A DNA stretch of 64,000 bases. Origin: Diphasiastrum complanatum. Taxonomy: Eukaryota; Streptophyta; Lycopodiopsida; Lycopodiales; Lycopodiaceae. Positions within the stretch are counted from its first letter, which is position 1; every line of letters begins with the position of its first letter. Shown piece by piece: positions 54,006-63,914 of the stretch. A model generated the notes under the pieces. That model did not search any database, was not told where the DNA came from, and saw only the letters and a program-made list of their open reading frames with translations. Made by a program: the position numbers and the translations under genes. The stretch is taken from NCBI GenBank assembly GCA_029204225.1, contig CM055111.1:41170815-41234814 (forward strand). Direction: 5' to 3'.

Positions 54006-55282
54006 GTACATGGAGTGTACACAGTACAACATCGTCGTTGAAGAGAGCTTCGGGAGAGCTATCTTCTGAGAGTTCGGAATTTACGGCGGGTTGTAGACCG
54101 AAGGAGGAGCACTAGTGCAGAGAGTTTAGCACATAGAAGCTTAGTGAGCTTGAGACTGTGTGAGGATTCAGAGACAAGAGTTGTCGGCTGAATCAAAACC
54201 TTAGCAGACGGAATTTTGAAATTTCGAAGCAGACTATTTGGTGTTTGCAGTCAGTGTGCATTCAATCGGATACCGTTTGACGAACGGATTGAAGCATCGG
54301 CTTTCCAGCAGTAGGGCGACCTCAGAGGAAGAGGATAAGCCTGTCATAAGACTGTGAATAGGAAGCCAAGTGTAGTTTTTTGAGAAAAACTCTGGCCTAG
54401 GGTTTGAAAGCTCAAAAAAACGGGTTTCTCTCTATTCTGAACCTTTTTAGAAGCTATAAAACTCCAGAGGAGGGCGCCCTAGTAGTGTGAAACAACACCC
54501 AAAAGGCCGTGTGTAGCCACAAGCCAGTAAGCGAGCCAGATCAGTTCCAGAGCTTGGCAGCCATAGCTAGTAAGAAGAGAAGAGAGGAGGAAGTCGTGAG
54601 AGAGAGCGGACAGCTCGTGTGCGCCCAATGCGACGAACAATGTAGCGCTCCGGAGGGATTCTGTGTTTACAAGTGCGAACCTCGATGCTGAAAATGGTCC
54701 ATAGCCATTAGATCTTCTCCACATAAAATCAATGGTAGGGATTTTACGGATCAAGAGAGATGTGGATCGTCCGATCATGGAAAACCATTGGATTTAATAT
54801 GAAATGGCCTGAAAGGCAAAATGGCCTTCAATTGCATTAAAAATCTTCACTCTGAAAGCTAGTGAAGGGGCCTGATGGGTTAAATTCAAATTGAAGGACA
54901 TGATTTCTTCAAAAGGAAGAAACAGTTCAAAAACAAGGAAAATTCTCATTTTTGGGTCTTTTGCCCGTTTTGACCCAAACGAAAAACGAAGGGCACCCGG
55001 ATTGTACCTGCAAGTACGGTATATCAAAACAGAGTGATTAAAGCGGAGAAATTGTTTGGAGTGCGCCATAAGTGATTTCACCATTTCACTAGACACGAAG
55101 TTGGGAGTTGACGATTGAGTGCATTTTGGAAGGCGACACCGATTTGGCTTTCAAATTGGTGGAAAAGCGATGAGTGGCCTGGTAAGGGAAAAAGTACAGG
55201 CCATTATTTTCAACTTCTGACATCACTGTTGGCCTCGACATACTATTTTTAGCCTACGGCAAAAATTTCAAGCAGTTTTGCG
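54006..55282 (+). other. Copia-IV 5' leader
   Basis: About 1.28 kb untranslated. Short open frames on either strand (for example 54479-54778 minus) have no domain support. Confidence 0.65.
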
Positions 55283-56160
55283 ATGGCAAACATGGGAGAG
55301 TCCATTTTGAGTGAAAGTAGCAAATTGGACGGGATTTCCAACTATGCAGTGTGGAAATTCAAAATGAAAAACATACTGATGGAGAAAGATGTGTGGGAAG
55401 TCGTCACAGGTGATGAGAGAAGGCCGCCAAATGAAGCAGATATCAAAGTGTTCGACAAAAAAGATGAGGAAAGCTTTGAACTTCATTAACTTGTCAGTGA
55501 AAGATCACATCATTACCCACATTTGTGATGCTGTTACACCCAGACAGATATGGGATGTGCTAAAAGAGCAGTTCGAGACGTCAAATCCATCAAGAATCAT
55601 GTTTCTGAAGTCAAAGTTGAATAGTGCCCGCATGGAGGAAGGAGAGCACATTCAGACGTACATGACCAGAATCAAGACAATGAGGGTTGAATTGCATTCT
55701 ATTGGTGAGCGCATACGTGATGTGGAGCTGGTGCACAATGCATTGTGCGGCATTGCAGAACCCTATCAAATGTTTGTGAGCGGAATAGCATCAAGAGAAA
55801 GATTTCCAACCTTTGACAAGCTCACATGAATCTTGATGCAAGAAGAGCAACGGTGAGAAATGGTGAAAGCTAGACGTCAAAATACTTACTATCAAGCACT
55901 TGCGACACGCCAAAAACAAGGCAAGGGCAAGGGCAAGAAGAAGTCTAAACAATAATTTGCGAAGTCTCAGGAGGACGAGGGATCTTCCAGTAAGACCAAG
56001 AAGAAAGGCAAGTGCTTCCATTGTGGTAAAAAGGGCCATTGGAAGAGTGAATGTCACAAATTTCTGGCGGAACAAGGCAAGGGAAAACCAAAACAAGCAG
56101 GTAACCTTGTCGATGAGGGTGAGATTGAAGACTCTAGCATCTTCATATCTGCATTGTCAT
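55283..56160 (+). pseudogene. Copia-IV Gag (frameshifted)
   Basis: ATG at 55283 opens MANMGESILSESSKLDGISN, a normal copia Gag start. A frameshift in the A-run near 55465 moves the reading to KALNFINLSVKDHIITHICD and RIMFLKSKLNSARMEEGEHI (UBN2 region) as far as a stop at 55829. A later frame carries the zinc knuckle CFHCGKKGHWKSEC (about 56012-56055). The element could not make intact Gag from this copy. Confidence 0.9.
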
Positions 56161-56841
56161 CTCAAAGATGATCAAGCGTGGTATATTGACTCGGGAGCCA
56201 CAAGACACATGACAGGGAACAAGAACTGGTTCAGTAGCATGAAAGTGTTGGATAATGGAACATCCGTTTCACAAGCAAATGGTGAGATGTGCAAGATCAA
56301 GGGGATAGGCAGCATTTCAATCCAACTACCTGATGGCAAAAGCAAGATGATCAAGGAGGTACTTTACGTACCAGATTGCAAACCAGTAAATACTCTTATT
56401 GAACCAGGTAAAAAGCTTTCTAAGCTTGATGAGTCACAGTACCTTACCACAACTAGACCAGATATATGCTATGTTGTTGGCATTGTAAGTCAGTTTATGG
56501 CAGCACCTACAGAAACACATTGGAAGGCAGCTGAACGCATTTTGCATTATGTGAAAGGCACTTCATATTATGGCTTGATTTACAGGAAGCATGATGGTTT
56601 ACCTGAGTTGTGTGGCTATGTGGATGCGGATTGGGGAGGTGACTATGATGATCGTAGATCCACCACAAGGTATGTCTTACAGGTTTGTGGTAGTTGCTTT
56701 TTCTGGTCTAGTAAAAAGCAAAGTACAATTGCTCTATCCACCACAGAAGCAGAGTATAAGACAATGTGTAGTGCAGCACAAGAAGCTATATGGTTGAGAC
56801 AAATCTTGGAAGAAGTTGGCATGAAGCAAAAAAATCCATGA
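56161..56841 (+). pseudogene. Copia-IV protease fused in frame to RNase H
   Basis: Protease is readable: DQAWYIDSGATRHMTGNKNW, then CKIKGIGSISIQLPD and EVLYVPD. At about 56375 the frame passes directly into the end of RT (CKPVNTLIEPGKKLSKLDES) and RNase H (TTTRPDICYVVGIVSQFMAA, CGYVDADWGGDYDD, STTEAEYKTMCSAAQEAIWL). Integrase and nearly all RT, about 650 residues, are deleted without breaking the frame. A second smaller in-frame gap lies after DESQY. A frameshift at about 56835 separates the last part. Confidence 0.9.
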
Positions 56842-57077
56842 CATTACATAGCGACAGTCATAGTGGCATGCAGCTAGCAAATAATCCAGTGTTCCATGCG
56901 AGAACTAAACACATTGAGATTCAGTATCACTTTATACGTGAGAGGCTGCTAAGTCGTGAAATTCATGTTGTTCATTGTAGCACAGATGAACAACTAGCTG
57001 AGATTTTCACTAAGCCACTTGTTGGAGAAAAGTTTGATAAGTTTAGATCAAAGCTTTCTATACTTAAAGTTTGTTGA
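56838..57077 (+). pseudogene. Copia-IV pol C-terminus
   Basis: Continues in another frame: LHSDSHSGMQLANNPVFHAR, TKHIEIQYHFIRERLLSREI and LAEIFTKPLVGEKFDKFRSK, then a stop at 57077. This is the standard copia RNase H tail ending before the PPT. Confidence 0.9.
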
Positions 57078-57120
57078 CTTTAGAGCTACGTATATGACTG
57101 TGTAAAAAGTAGACTCTACT

Positions 57121-57131
57121 TTAAGGGAGAG
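57121..57131 (+). promoter_or_regulatory. Copia-IV polypurine tract
   Basis: TTAAGGGAGAG directly before the 3' LTR start AGTTAG. Confidence 0.8.
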
Positions 57132-57404
57132 AGTTAGAATTAAAGTAGAATCAGTGTGCTACTGTACTGTGGGTCCTATCAATGGATAAGGATCAGTTGG
57201 CCTCGCCACGAGGCAAGTCGACGGGACACGCGTCCCGCCAACGGCAACCTGGGTCATGCATGGGTTGCCTGAATGAACAACTATATGTACAGTGTAATTT
57301 CATTTGAGAAATAGAGTTGCTATGTGAGCTTGTAGTGGAGAGTGTTTTCTGTTTGTGTTATTGTGTAGCATGGTCTGTGTTCCTGTGCAAAGCAAATTCT
57401 AAGT
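57132..57404 (+). repeat. Copia-IV 3' LTR
   Basis: 273 bp, AGTTAGAATT to AATTCTAAGT. Differs from the reassembled 5' LTR at about eleven sites and one indel. Confidence 0.9.
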
Positions 57405-57427
57405 TAAACTTGTTGAAATCTCTCACA
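57405..57427 (-). repeat. Copia-II 5' LTR, right piece
   Basis: TAAAC (right target duplication) then TTGTTGAAATCTCTCACA. It completes the Copia-II LTR, whose end TGTGAGAGATTTCAAC on the minus strand mirrors the other terminus. Confidence 0.75.
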
Positions 57428-58884
57428 TCGGACAGCTGCAGGCAGGGCGCCGGGCAGCTCGGAGGGCGCACGTGGTGCCGGACAGCCACAGGCAGGGTGC
57501 CGGGCAGCTGCAAGCAGAGCATCAGACAGTGGCAGGTGGCGCTGGGCACCGCCACACCCAGGCACACACATGTGAGGTATTGGGAGAGATTGCCTATATA
57601 TTCCCTTTGAGAAATCCCATAAGACCGCTATGGGATGATAAAAAAAAACTTGCCACCATGCCTCTGAGACGGTTTAACAATTCTATAAGGAGCATCCTAA
57701 TGTTCTGGAGAAATGACCGAAGGAAAACATTTTGATGATAGTTTTTAGTTTTTTTTAACGATTTTTGAATCTTTGACAGGCAAATGTTTCATGAAATCCA
57801 AAAAAAAATTACAATTCAATTTTTGAAATCCCTGAAGGTCCTATTTCTAAGTTGCTTATTTGTTATTTTCTTCCAATTTTCGAAGCCTCATATCTTTTTC
57901 GTCTGTAGTCGGATTTCAACATTGTAAGAACAAAAATTGCTCAATTTACCAAGCTGAGTACAACGATCAGTGTTTCCATCATCAGAACTTAATATATTAT
58001 TATTTTTTTTAAAGGCCCTTTGTCTTGAGTTGTTCACATTTTTTGCTCTATCCTTTGAATATCCGTATTTTATCCATTTGAGTGACACAATTAAAAGCAA
58101 AAGTGATCATTATTCCGAGTTTGATTTGATCGTAGTGCTATAAAAGCAAAACAGTCTAGTCGAATCTAAACAATAAAATGACACTGAAGAAAATGAGTAA
58201 TAATGAAGAAGTTGGAACAGAGTTTATGATTGACGAATCATAAATTGAAACTTAATGATCATTAGAAGATTATAAGGAAATGTGATGATTCTTAAAATAA
58301 TGAATAATTCTCGATCAATTGAACGAGTCAAAGATTTAGATCATTTATTTGAAAATCTAAATTTGTATACTCCAATATTTATTTGAGATTGTAAAAATCT
58401 CACAGGCATTTTCATTAAGATAATTTGGTTACTTATGAGGAATTTGCTTACTTTAGTAGATAAAGTTCTACTACAAATTGTAGTCAATGAATGCTTGTGT
58501 ACTGTTTTCAGCTAAAATCTCCAGTCAATTAGGAGATAGTTAAATTTATCAAGATGGTATGGTTGCTAATTTCTTGCATGTGGTGCTAGGAATAGAGCAC
58601 TTAACTCAAAAGAGTATTTGAGGTACTCAAAATTGAGTTAAAGTCATTTTTATCTTGATGGATCTCCTAAGAGATTTTGATAGGATGAATTGTTATAACT
58701 TAGTTTTTGAAAAATTCTAAGTGTATTTGTACCAAGAAGCATTTATGACAGGCTTACAAAAAATTGTGAATAGTCTTGAACTATAATTATTTGTTTCTTT
58801 AGCTTTTGAACATTGATTTCCAATGTAAGGTGACATTTCACCCAATGATTCATGTAAATTAAGGTCAAATGAAGGTGACGTTAG
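57428..58884. other. GC-rich block followed by AT-rich DNA, no gene recognised
   Basis: 57428-57570 is unusually GC-rich with repeated GCCGGGCAGCT, GGCAGGGCGCC and GCAGGTGGCGC words. After 57600 composition turns AT-rich with no domain. The open frames over the GC block are repeat-driven. Confidence 0.4.
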
Positions 58885-58975
58885 TAGTGTTTAAAAAGCA
58901 AGATAATCTACCATCATTGCATGGTTATGTAGATGCTGATTAGGCAGAAAATGTTGATGATAGGAGTCAACCACA
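58885..58975 (+). pseudogene. Copia RNase H scrap
   Basis: The plus strand reads LHGYVDAD, a stop, then AENVDDRS, matching the copia GYVDADWAGxxDDRRST catalytic block. Only about 30 codons remain. Confidence 0.6.
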
Positions 58976-59104
58976 AACTATACTGTCGAAAAAGCACAGC
59001 TCCAGCACATCTGCATGCCACGTGGCACGCTCCAATATATCCCATAAGTTATCTGGGAAAGTTCCCTCTATCAAATATATAGTAAAACAATACAACACTT
59101 GTAA

Positions 59105-59335
59105 ACGCGCGTGGGCGTGAGGGCTCAAGACACTGGGTGCCCGCAAAAAATCTTGAGACCACGCACTCGAGACCATGGGTGCCTGCAAAATTTTTCTGGT
59201 CCTGTTGGCCCAAGACACCAAGCACCCAAATTAAATCCCGCAACCACATACGCCCAGGACCATGGTCCCGCAAAAAATCTCAGGACCACATGCGCCCGGG
59301 ACCATGGTGCCTTGGGACCATGGCGCCCTGTCTCG
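59105..59335 (+). repeat. Degenerate GC-rich repeat (GGACCATGG type)
   Basis: Repeated phrases such as CGCACTCGAGACCATGGGTG, CGCCCAGGACCATGGTCCCG, CGCCCGGGACCATGGTGCC and GGGACCATGGCGCC. Several contain CCATGG. Long open frames on both strands here are side effects of the composition. Confidence 0.6.
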
Positions 59336-59407
59336 CTTGCCCTGAAATTGCACGGGCTTGCCCGTCCACGCGTCCCGCGCATACAGGCCCGTTTGTTAGT
59401 GATATCT

Positions 59408-59449
59408 CCGTGCAAACAACCGATAAGAATGTCATGTTTGTTTGCACGG
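59408..59449. repeat. Perfect 12-bp inverted repeat
   Basis: CCGTGCAAACAA (59408-59419) and TTGTTTGCACGG (59438-59449) with an 18-nt loop. Could form a short hairpin; function unknown. Confidence 0.8.
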
Positions 59450-59597
59450 CTCCTAGAATCTACAATGACCTCACAAGCGAAAAACTTTGGACCCAATTTC
59501 TTCTACAAGAACCTCACTTGCACAAATTTAGTAAAAGTAAACTTACTCCATCTGTTGCTCCAAAGGTTGTGTAAGTGTCCGCTGCCGTGTGTGATAA

Positions 59598-59652
59598 TCT
59601 GGGCCCTTGGATCTCATCGGGAAGCTAAGGGCCTCACCATAAACCCTAAAAG
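59598..59652 (+). promoter_or_regulatory. Telo-box and TGGGCC motifs, possible host promoter
   Basis: TGGGCCC at 59600-59606, AGGGCCT at 59628-59634 and AAACCCTAAA at 59641-59650 lie within 55 bp. In plants telo-boxes paired with site II (TGGGCY) motifs are typical of promoters or 5' UTRs of ribosomal-protein and other growth genes. This suggests a host gene start nearby on the plus strand. Confidence 0.45.
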
Positions 59653-59751
59653 CTATGGCGGCTTAAGGTGCGAGTTTTCGGAGGCTTTATCTATGATCGT
59701 GGAGTGATGCTGTCATTGAATCTATTTCTTGACTGTTTTCTGCATGAGGTA
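59653..59751 (+). other. Possible first exon of a host transcript
   Basis: After the telo-box the sequence runs to CTGCATGAG|GTACGT, a strong 5' splice-site match near 59750, then becomes T-rich and intron-like. The ATG at 59655 meets a stop after three codons, so this would be a non-coding 5' UTR exon. No product can be named. Confidence 0.3.
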
Positions 59752-61040
59752 CGTATAATTCATCCATCCTGCTTCTTAATCGACCAGGCTTTTGAGGGTG
59801 GATATTAGTATTTGTTGCCGGATTGCTTGCCTGACTGCCCCGGATTCCAAATATGCTGAATGATAGCAGGCCGTGTTTTGGTTTACGGTGCTACAGTTGG
59901 TTGGATTACAATACAGTCAAACTGTTTAGCGCTTTTTTGAAGCAGATGTAGAAGTTTTTGATGGAATTATATGGGATGAAGCTAATTCTTTGTGTTCTCA
60001 GTTGTGATGTTATGTTTCTATTTTTAAGTGTAAGGAATTGAATGGTGCTTGATGGAGTCGGTGATGAAAAAGGTTCTGCGAATAAATTTTGCATCATTAT
60101 TTTGAACCTTATGTTGCCTTCCTTCTGAGACTCCTTAAACGCGTATCATTCGTGATTCGATGTCAATGTATTGTAGAGTGGGGTTTGTTGAAAGTGTTTT
60201 CTTTAGTCTGTTTTGTAGCATTAATCATGTGTCTATGCTTTTTACTATGCCTGTGGATTGAAGCACTATTTTCTTGTCTTTGTCAACTTCATATTCATTA
60301 TGTAAGGAACGGTTTGCATGTTGTGGACTCTCAAATCGCTGGCTGAATGACTTGATGTGGTTTGATGTATTCTTTTGTAGCGAGGCCATTATTCTAGGTG
60401 TTTAGCACTCTGTGGATCGTAGTTTTTAATGCAAAGTACATCCTGTTGAAATTTACGAATATTTTCCTCGTTGAGCAATTGTTTACTTTGCACCTATTGT
60501 TTTTGTCTTTAGTCCTGGCTTTTGTCGGAGGCACTTGCCTATGGCTTGTAATGTGTTTCTTGGGACTACCAATTTTTCTTTTAAAAGTTGAAAGCAGCAT
60601 TCATATTTTTCTAATAGCATCCACTTTGTTGTATCTAAGCCACAGGAAGCCTAGGGCTTACTTTATCAGCAAAACCTGAATAATAAATCACGTCTTCTAA
60701 ACGGCCTTGAATGCATTTGTGCTTGGAGACTGATGTTTGTGGAATACCAAAGCTTCTCCCTATCACGAAATTAGTTTTTTGTGATCTACTATACAGGAAA
60801 AACTGGAAAGCAAATCATTTAAATCTTCTGGCTATATTTAACCTCCAAAAGACTAAAGAATTTATGAATTAGCTTTATCCAACATGAGGTCAGTTGGTGT
60901 ATTGTGATTGAGTTGGGCTCACCCAATTAGGTTAGATTTTCTATGATCCCACAGGTCGATATTACTAAAAAAACATAAATTGAATTCACGTTATATGAAA
61001 ATTGTTTAACAATCAGATTTCTTATGGTTGATCTTTATTC
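59752..61040. other. T-rich intron-like stretch
   Basis: About 1.3 kb, T-rich on the plus strand, with many short open frames lacking domain support. Consistent with an intron between the possible exons at 59.7 and 61.04 kb, but not proven. Confidence 0.3.
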
Positions 61041-61043
61041 CAG

Positions 61044-61121
61044 GATTATGATGATGATGGAGGAGGTTTTATCATTGAAATTTGTTGCGAGACAAATAAA
61101 CTCAATGTTGCTGTTATAATG
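61044..61121 (+). other. Possible internal exon
   Basis: Preceded by TTTATTCCAG and followed by GTGTATG. The open reading is acidic, DYDDDGGGFIIEICCETNKL then NVAVIM. I do not recognise it. A further open segment at about 61215-61320 reads CFDGWSQAFEIADENGKFLD in one frame. Either could be part of a broken host gene. Confidence 0.25.
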
Positions 61122-61544
61122 GTGTATGTTTTATAATATCTTCTTTCTTTAATAATCCATTCCCATTTCCTTGTCGTGGCGCTTTTTCAAAAACTTAATA
61201 TAAATATCCTTGTACCTAATTGTCTTGCATATCATAACATGTGTTTTGATGGATGGTCTCAAGCATTTGAAATTGCAGATGAAAATGGTAAATTCTTGGA
61301 TTGTGGAAAGCATAGTTTTGGTGCATGGACATGATTATTCAAAATGTTCTTATGTACCCATTATTTATGAATGATGGGGAGTGCTCACCAATTTGAACTA
61401 TAGAGTGGAGACAACCATTGTCACTTTCAGAGTTCTCTCACATTGAGATCCTCACAAGCAACGTGTTTGTTCACGTTAAAATCCATTGAAGTTTTTTGTT
61501 TTTAGTCAGTATTTTTTTGCAATTAGAGATAGAATGCAATTAAT
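61122..61544. other. No other recognised feature
   Basis: AT-rich; apart from the open segment near 61.25 kb nothing stands out. Confidence 0.3.
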
Positions 61545-61733
61545 ATTATATGGCACGCCATGTGCTACATAATTGGTGAACCATGGGTAAAATGAAACTT
61601 GCAGAACTCGCAAATAATTTACTCGCAGATTGTCAAAACCTTGCTAAAAATGTGAAAAATATCAATCGAGCAACTAGAAATCACCCTCATGGTTTTAAAC
61701 CTCAAATCATGTTGCAATTTACTAGTTTTCACA
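61545..61733 (-). repeat. Copia-V 3' LTR (partial)
   Basis: On the minus strand it starts TGTGAAAACTAGTAAATTGC right after a PPT. The left limit is not known; homology with 29690-29850 covers 61550-61645. Confidence 0.6.
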
Positions 61734-61744
61734 CTCCCTCTTAA
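61734..61744 (-). promoter_or_regulatory. Copia-V polypurine tract
   Basis: Minus-strand TTAAGAGGGAG before the LTR start TGTGAAAAC, nearly the same as the Copia-I PPT. Confidence 0.7.
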
Positions 61745-62720
61745 ATGTAACTTGCCATTTTGATGACACTATTGTGTTCCATCTTAGGAATCGACTCTCT
61801 CTTAAAAATATATCTTTCTTCTAAGATCCTATAAATAATAGATGGAAATATTTCATAATTCATATAGAGAATAGTGTCTAAATTGGATGCTTCACTATTT
61901 CTTACATCAAGTTTACATAACACAATTTCCATACATTGACATGACATTGCTCAAACATGGGATAAAATGAGTTAAATAGGATATAAGAACATTGAATATA
62001 TAATCTTTCACTTTTACACAAGTCTTCAATCACCTACAAAAATTGATCCTCATTGTTTTGATCTTTAAGTTCCATGTTGTTGCCTTTTTTATAGTTCCAA
62101 ATTGCCAATTTTCACTTGATTTTGATGAAGCAAACGAAGACCAACCATATGCTCTTCCAAAAGTACATCATAATCTTTGGTCAAGATACTTTTATAGATT
62201 CAAACCTTTATAAAACCAGCATCTGAAACATGTAATTGAGATCATAAAAGATTACACCAAAAGCTCCTTCACTAGTCATAGTGAAATCAATTCCACCACC
62301 ATAAAAAGGTGATAGATGCTATGATCCTCCTCCAATATGAAGTAGAATAGGTGAAGATGAGTGTCAAACCTAATTCTTGTTGTCCCTTTGAGTCCTTTCA
62401 AATCCTAAATGAGCACACAATCAAGATTACTCATGCAAGACTCTCTCTTATTGAACAAATCATTAAAGGTAGAAGACTCCACTTCTTGACTAGCTTGCCT
62501 ATTAAGCACCTCAATTTTATCCAATATAGAAGCACTTGATCTACTCTTTTTATTGATCCATGTGACATTACTTCTTGTAAAATATAATTTCATTGGCTCA
62601 CCAAAATAATTACCACCGTTTGCAAAATGCACACTTGAAGAGAACAAGTTTACTAGTATCGTAAAACTAGTAAAGTACACATGAGAAGAGAATGAGACTT
62701 TGCACTTGATGTCACCTCAT
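61745..62720 (-). pseudogene. Copia-V unknown domain, relative of Copia-II and III
   Basis: The minus strand reads, near 61930-61860, EIVLCKLDVRNSEASNLDTI. This is almost the same as CKIDVRNSEASNLDTI in Copia-II and parallel to CKLLMRISEASKVDT in Copia-III. The DNA ATAGTGTCTAAATTGGATGC matches 37330 closely. To the right, broken frames (for example 62680-62405 with SASILDKIEVLNRQASQEVE) link it to the Gag-protease at 62.7-63.9 kb. No integrase, RT or RNase H was seen, so the organisation copies Copia-II. Confidence 0.6.
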
Positions 62721-63914
62721 TTATCATCAAAGATCTTTCATTAGACATCACACAAACATCAAGCTTATAAAGCCTATTTGTCTAATTTTCTTTGCTATCA
62801 TGACATCTCCCTTTCTTTATGTAACAAACATCTCCATCAAACTCTACTTGATGTCCATTCTCCAACACTAAGAAGACTCTTTGAAAGTGAAGGAATAAAC
62901 AATACATTTTCAAGTTTTGATTTTCTCTTATTTGAGAGAGTAAGAGGAATAGAGCCAATATCTTCAATGACACACTCACCATCATTTGCCATGTAGATCA
63001 CTTGCTTGACTCCATCATAGGTGACTAAGGAAGAAAAAAAAATTTATGACTATTCATATGAGAATTAATCCACCATGACTCTTTGTCTTTCACTTGAGAT
63101 TAGACTTGGAGACATCATAAGAGTATCGACAACATCATTAATAACATCTTTATCACTAGTAAAATTGTTTTGCTTGCTATCTTCCAATTGCTCTTTTTTT
63201 TATTTATTGCACTCATAAAAAAAATAACTTTTTTTGCCACAATAAAAGCACTTGAGTTTAGACTTATCCTTCTTACTACCACAAGAGGATGTTGCCTCAC
63301 CTTGCCCTTGATCCATGGTGCTCTTCTTGTTGAAGTTCCACTTTCCTCCTCCTTTGCCCTTGCCTCTGGGAAAGAATGTGTCCATCTCCAACCTTGAAAG
63401 AAGTAGGTCCACTTCTAGTCTTGAATTGACAACCCTATCCTCTTTCACCACCAAACACCTCTTGAAATTACACTTGAACAATCTCATTGTCACCAATAGC
63501 ATCACCATTTTCATCATTAAGAAATTTAACCCTCATTACATAAGAGATAGCACTTTCACCTTCCTTTCGATAGCTTTGAGGAATTTGTCTTCTTAGAGTG
63601 AACATTCTATATGTAGACTTTTGACTCACAAATCCCTTGACGAGTCTTCCATGCCTCATAAGATGATGTGCAAGCTCCTACCTCCTTGAGAAGCTCATTT
63701 GAGACATTCATCTTGATGATTGTAAAGACCTCTAGGCCTTCCTTTGTTAGATGACTTGTTCTTGGATAATCTCAGGCTCCTCCTCTATACCTAGCACAAT
63801 ATCCATCAAATCATTCATAGTTAGCAATCACTCCATCCTTACCTTCCATATTGAGTAGTTGATTGCCTTTAACCTATCAATGTCTTCCAACAAAAAATCT
63901 CCTTTGTTTGCCAT
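62721..63914 (-). pseudogene. Copia-V Gag-protease relic
   Basis: Minus strand. Gag starts MANKGDFLLEDIDRLKAINY at 63914, with a stop soon after. Frames continue with TLRRQIPQSYRKEGESAISY (63.6 kb) and a Lys/Gly-rich linker. A zinc knuckle follows in which the His is replaced by Tyr (CFYCGKKSYFFYEC, about 63255-63210). The protease active site is largely lost near 63.07 kb, then come MANDGECVIEDIGSIPLTLS and HQVEFDGDVCYIKKG. Numerous stops and frameshifts. Its 5' leader continues beyond the window end. Confidence 0.8.

Larger units (their letters stand above)
48006..57404 (+). mobile_element. Copia-IV, internally deleted non-autonomous element
   Basis: A plus-strand copia derivative. The 5' LTR (48006-48072 plus 53786-53992) is split by Copia-III, and the 3' LTR is 57132-57404 (273 bp). 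Primer site, leader, Gag, a protease fused to RNase H, and a PPT are present; integrase and most of RT are deleted. LTR termini are AGTTAGAATT...AATTCTAAGT, not TG...CA. The target duplication in Copia-II's LTR is TAAAT/TAAAC (one mismatch). About eleven substitutions and one indel separate the two LTRs, so it is older than I and III. Confidence 0.85.
37273..57427 (-). mobile_element. Copia-II, old chimeric element hosting three insertions
   Basis: A minus-strand copia element. Its 5' LTR is split (47382-48005 and 57405-57427) by Copia-IV, and its coding region is split at 39093/45525 by Copia-I. Primer site, Gag and protease are at the right. After the Copia-I insertion point the frame continues into a non-pol domain and stops being traceable at 37273. 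Its own 3' LTR and PPT are missing because of the junction with the GA-rich LTR. LTR ends are TGTGAAGGATTTCAG on one strand and TGTGAGAGATTTCAAC on the other. It is the oldest layer of the nest. Confidence 0.75.

Noticed and set aside
57410-57450. A new LTR starting TGTTGAAATCTCTCACATCGG
   Set aside because: It resembles common LTR starts, but the same GTTGAAATCTCTCA ends the Copia-II-type LTR at 19853 and mirrors the other Copia-II terminus, so it is better read as the Copia-II LTR end.
59111-59707. 198-codon plus-strand open frame and antisense partners
   Set aside because: Low-complexity GC-rich repeat read through in several frames; no conserved domain.
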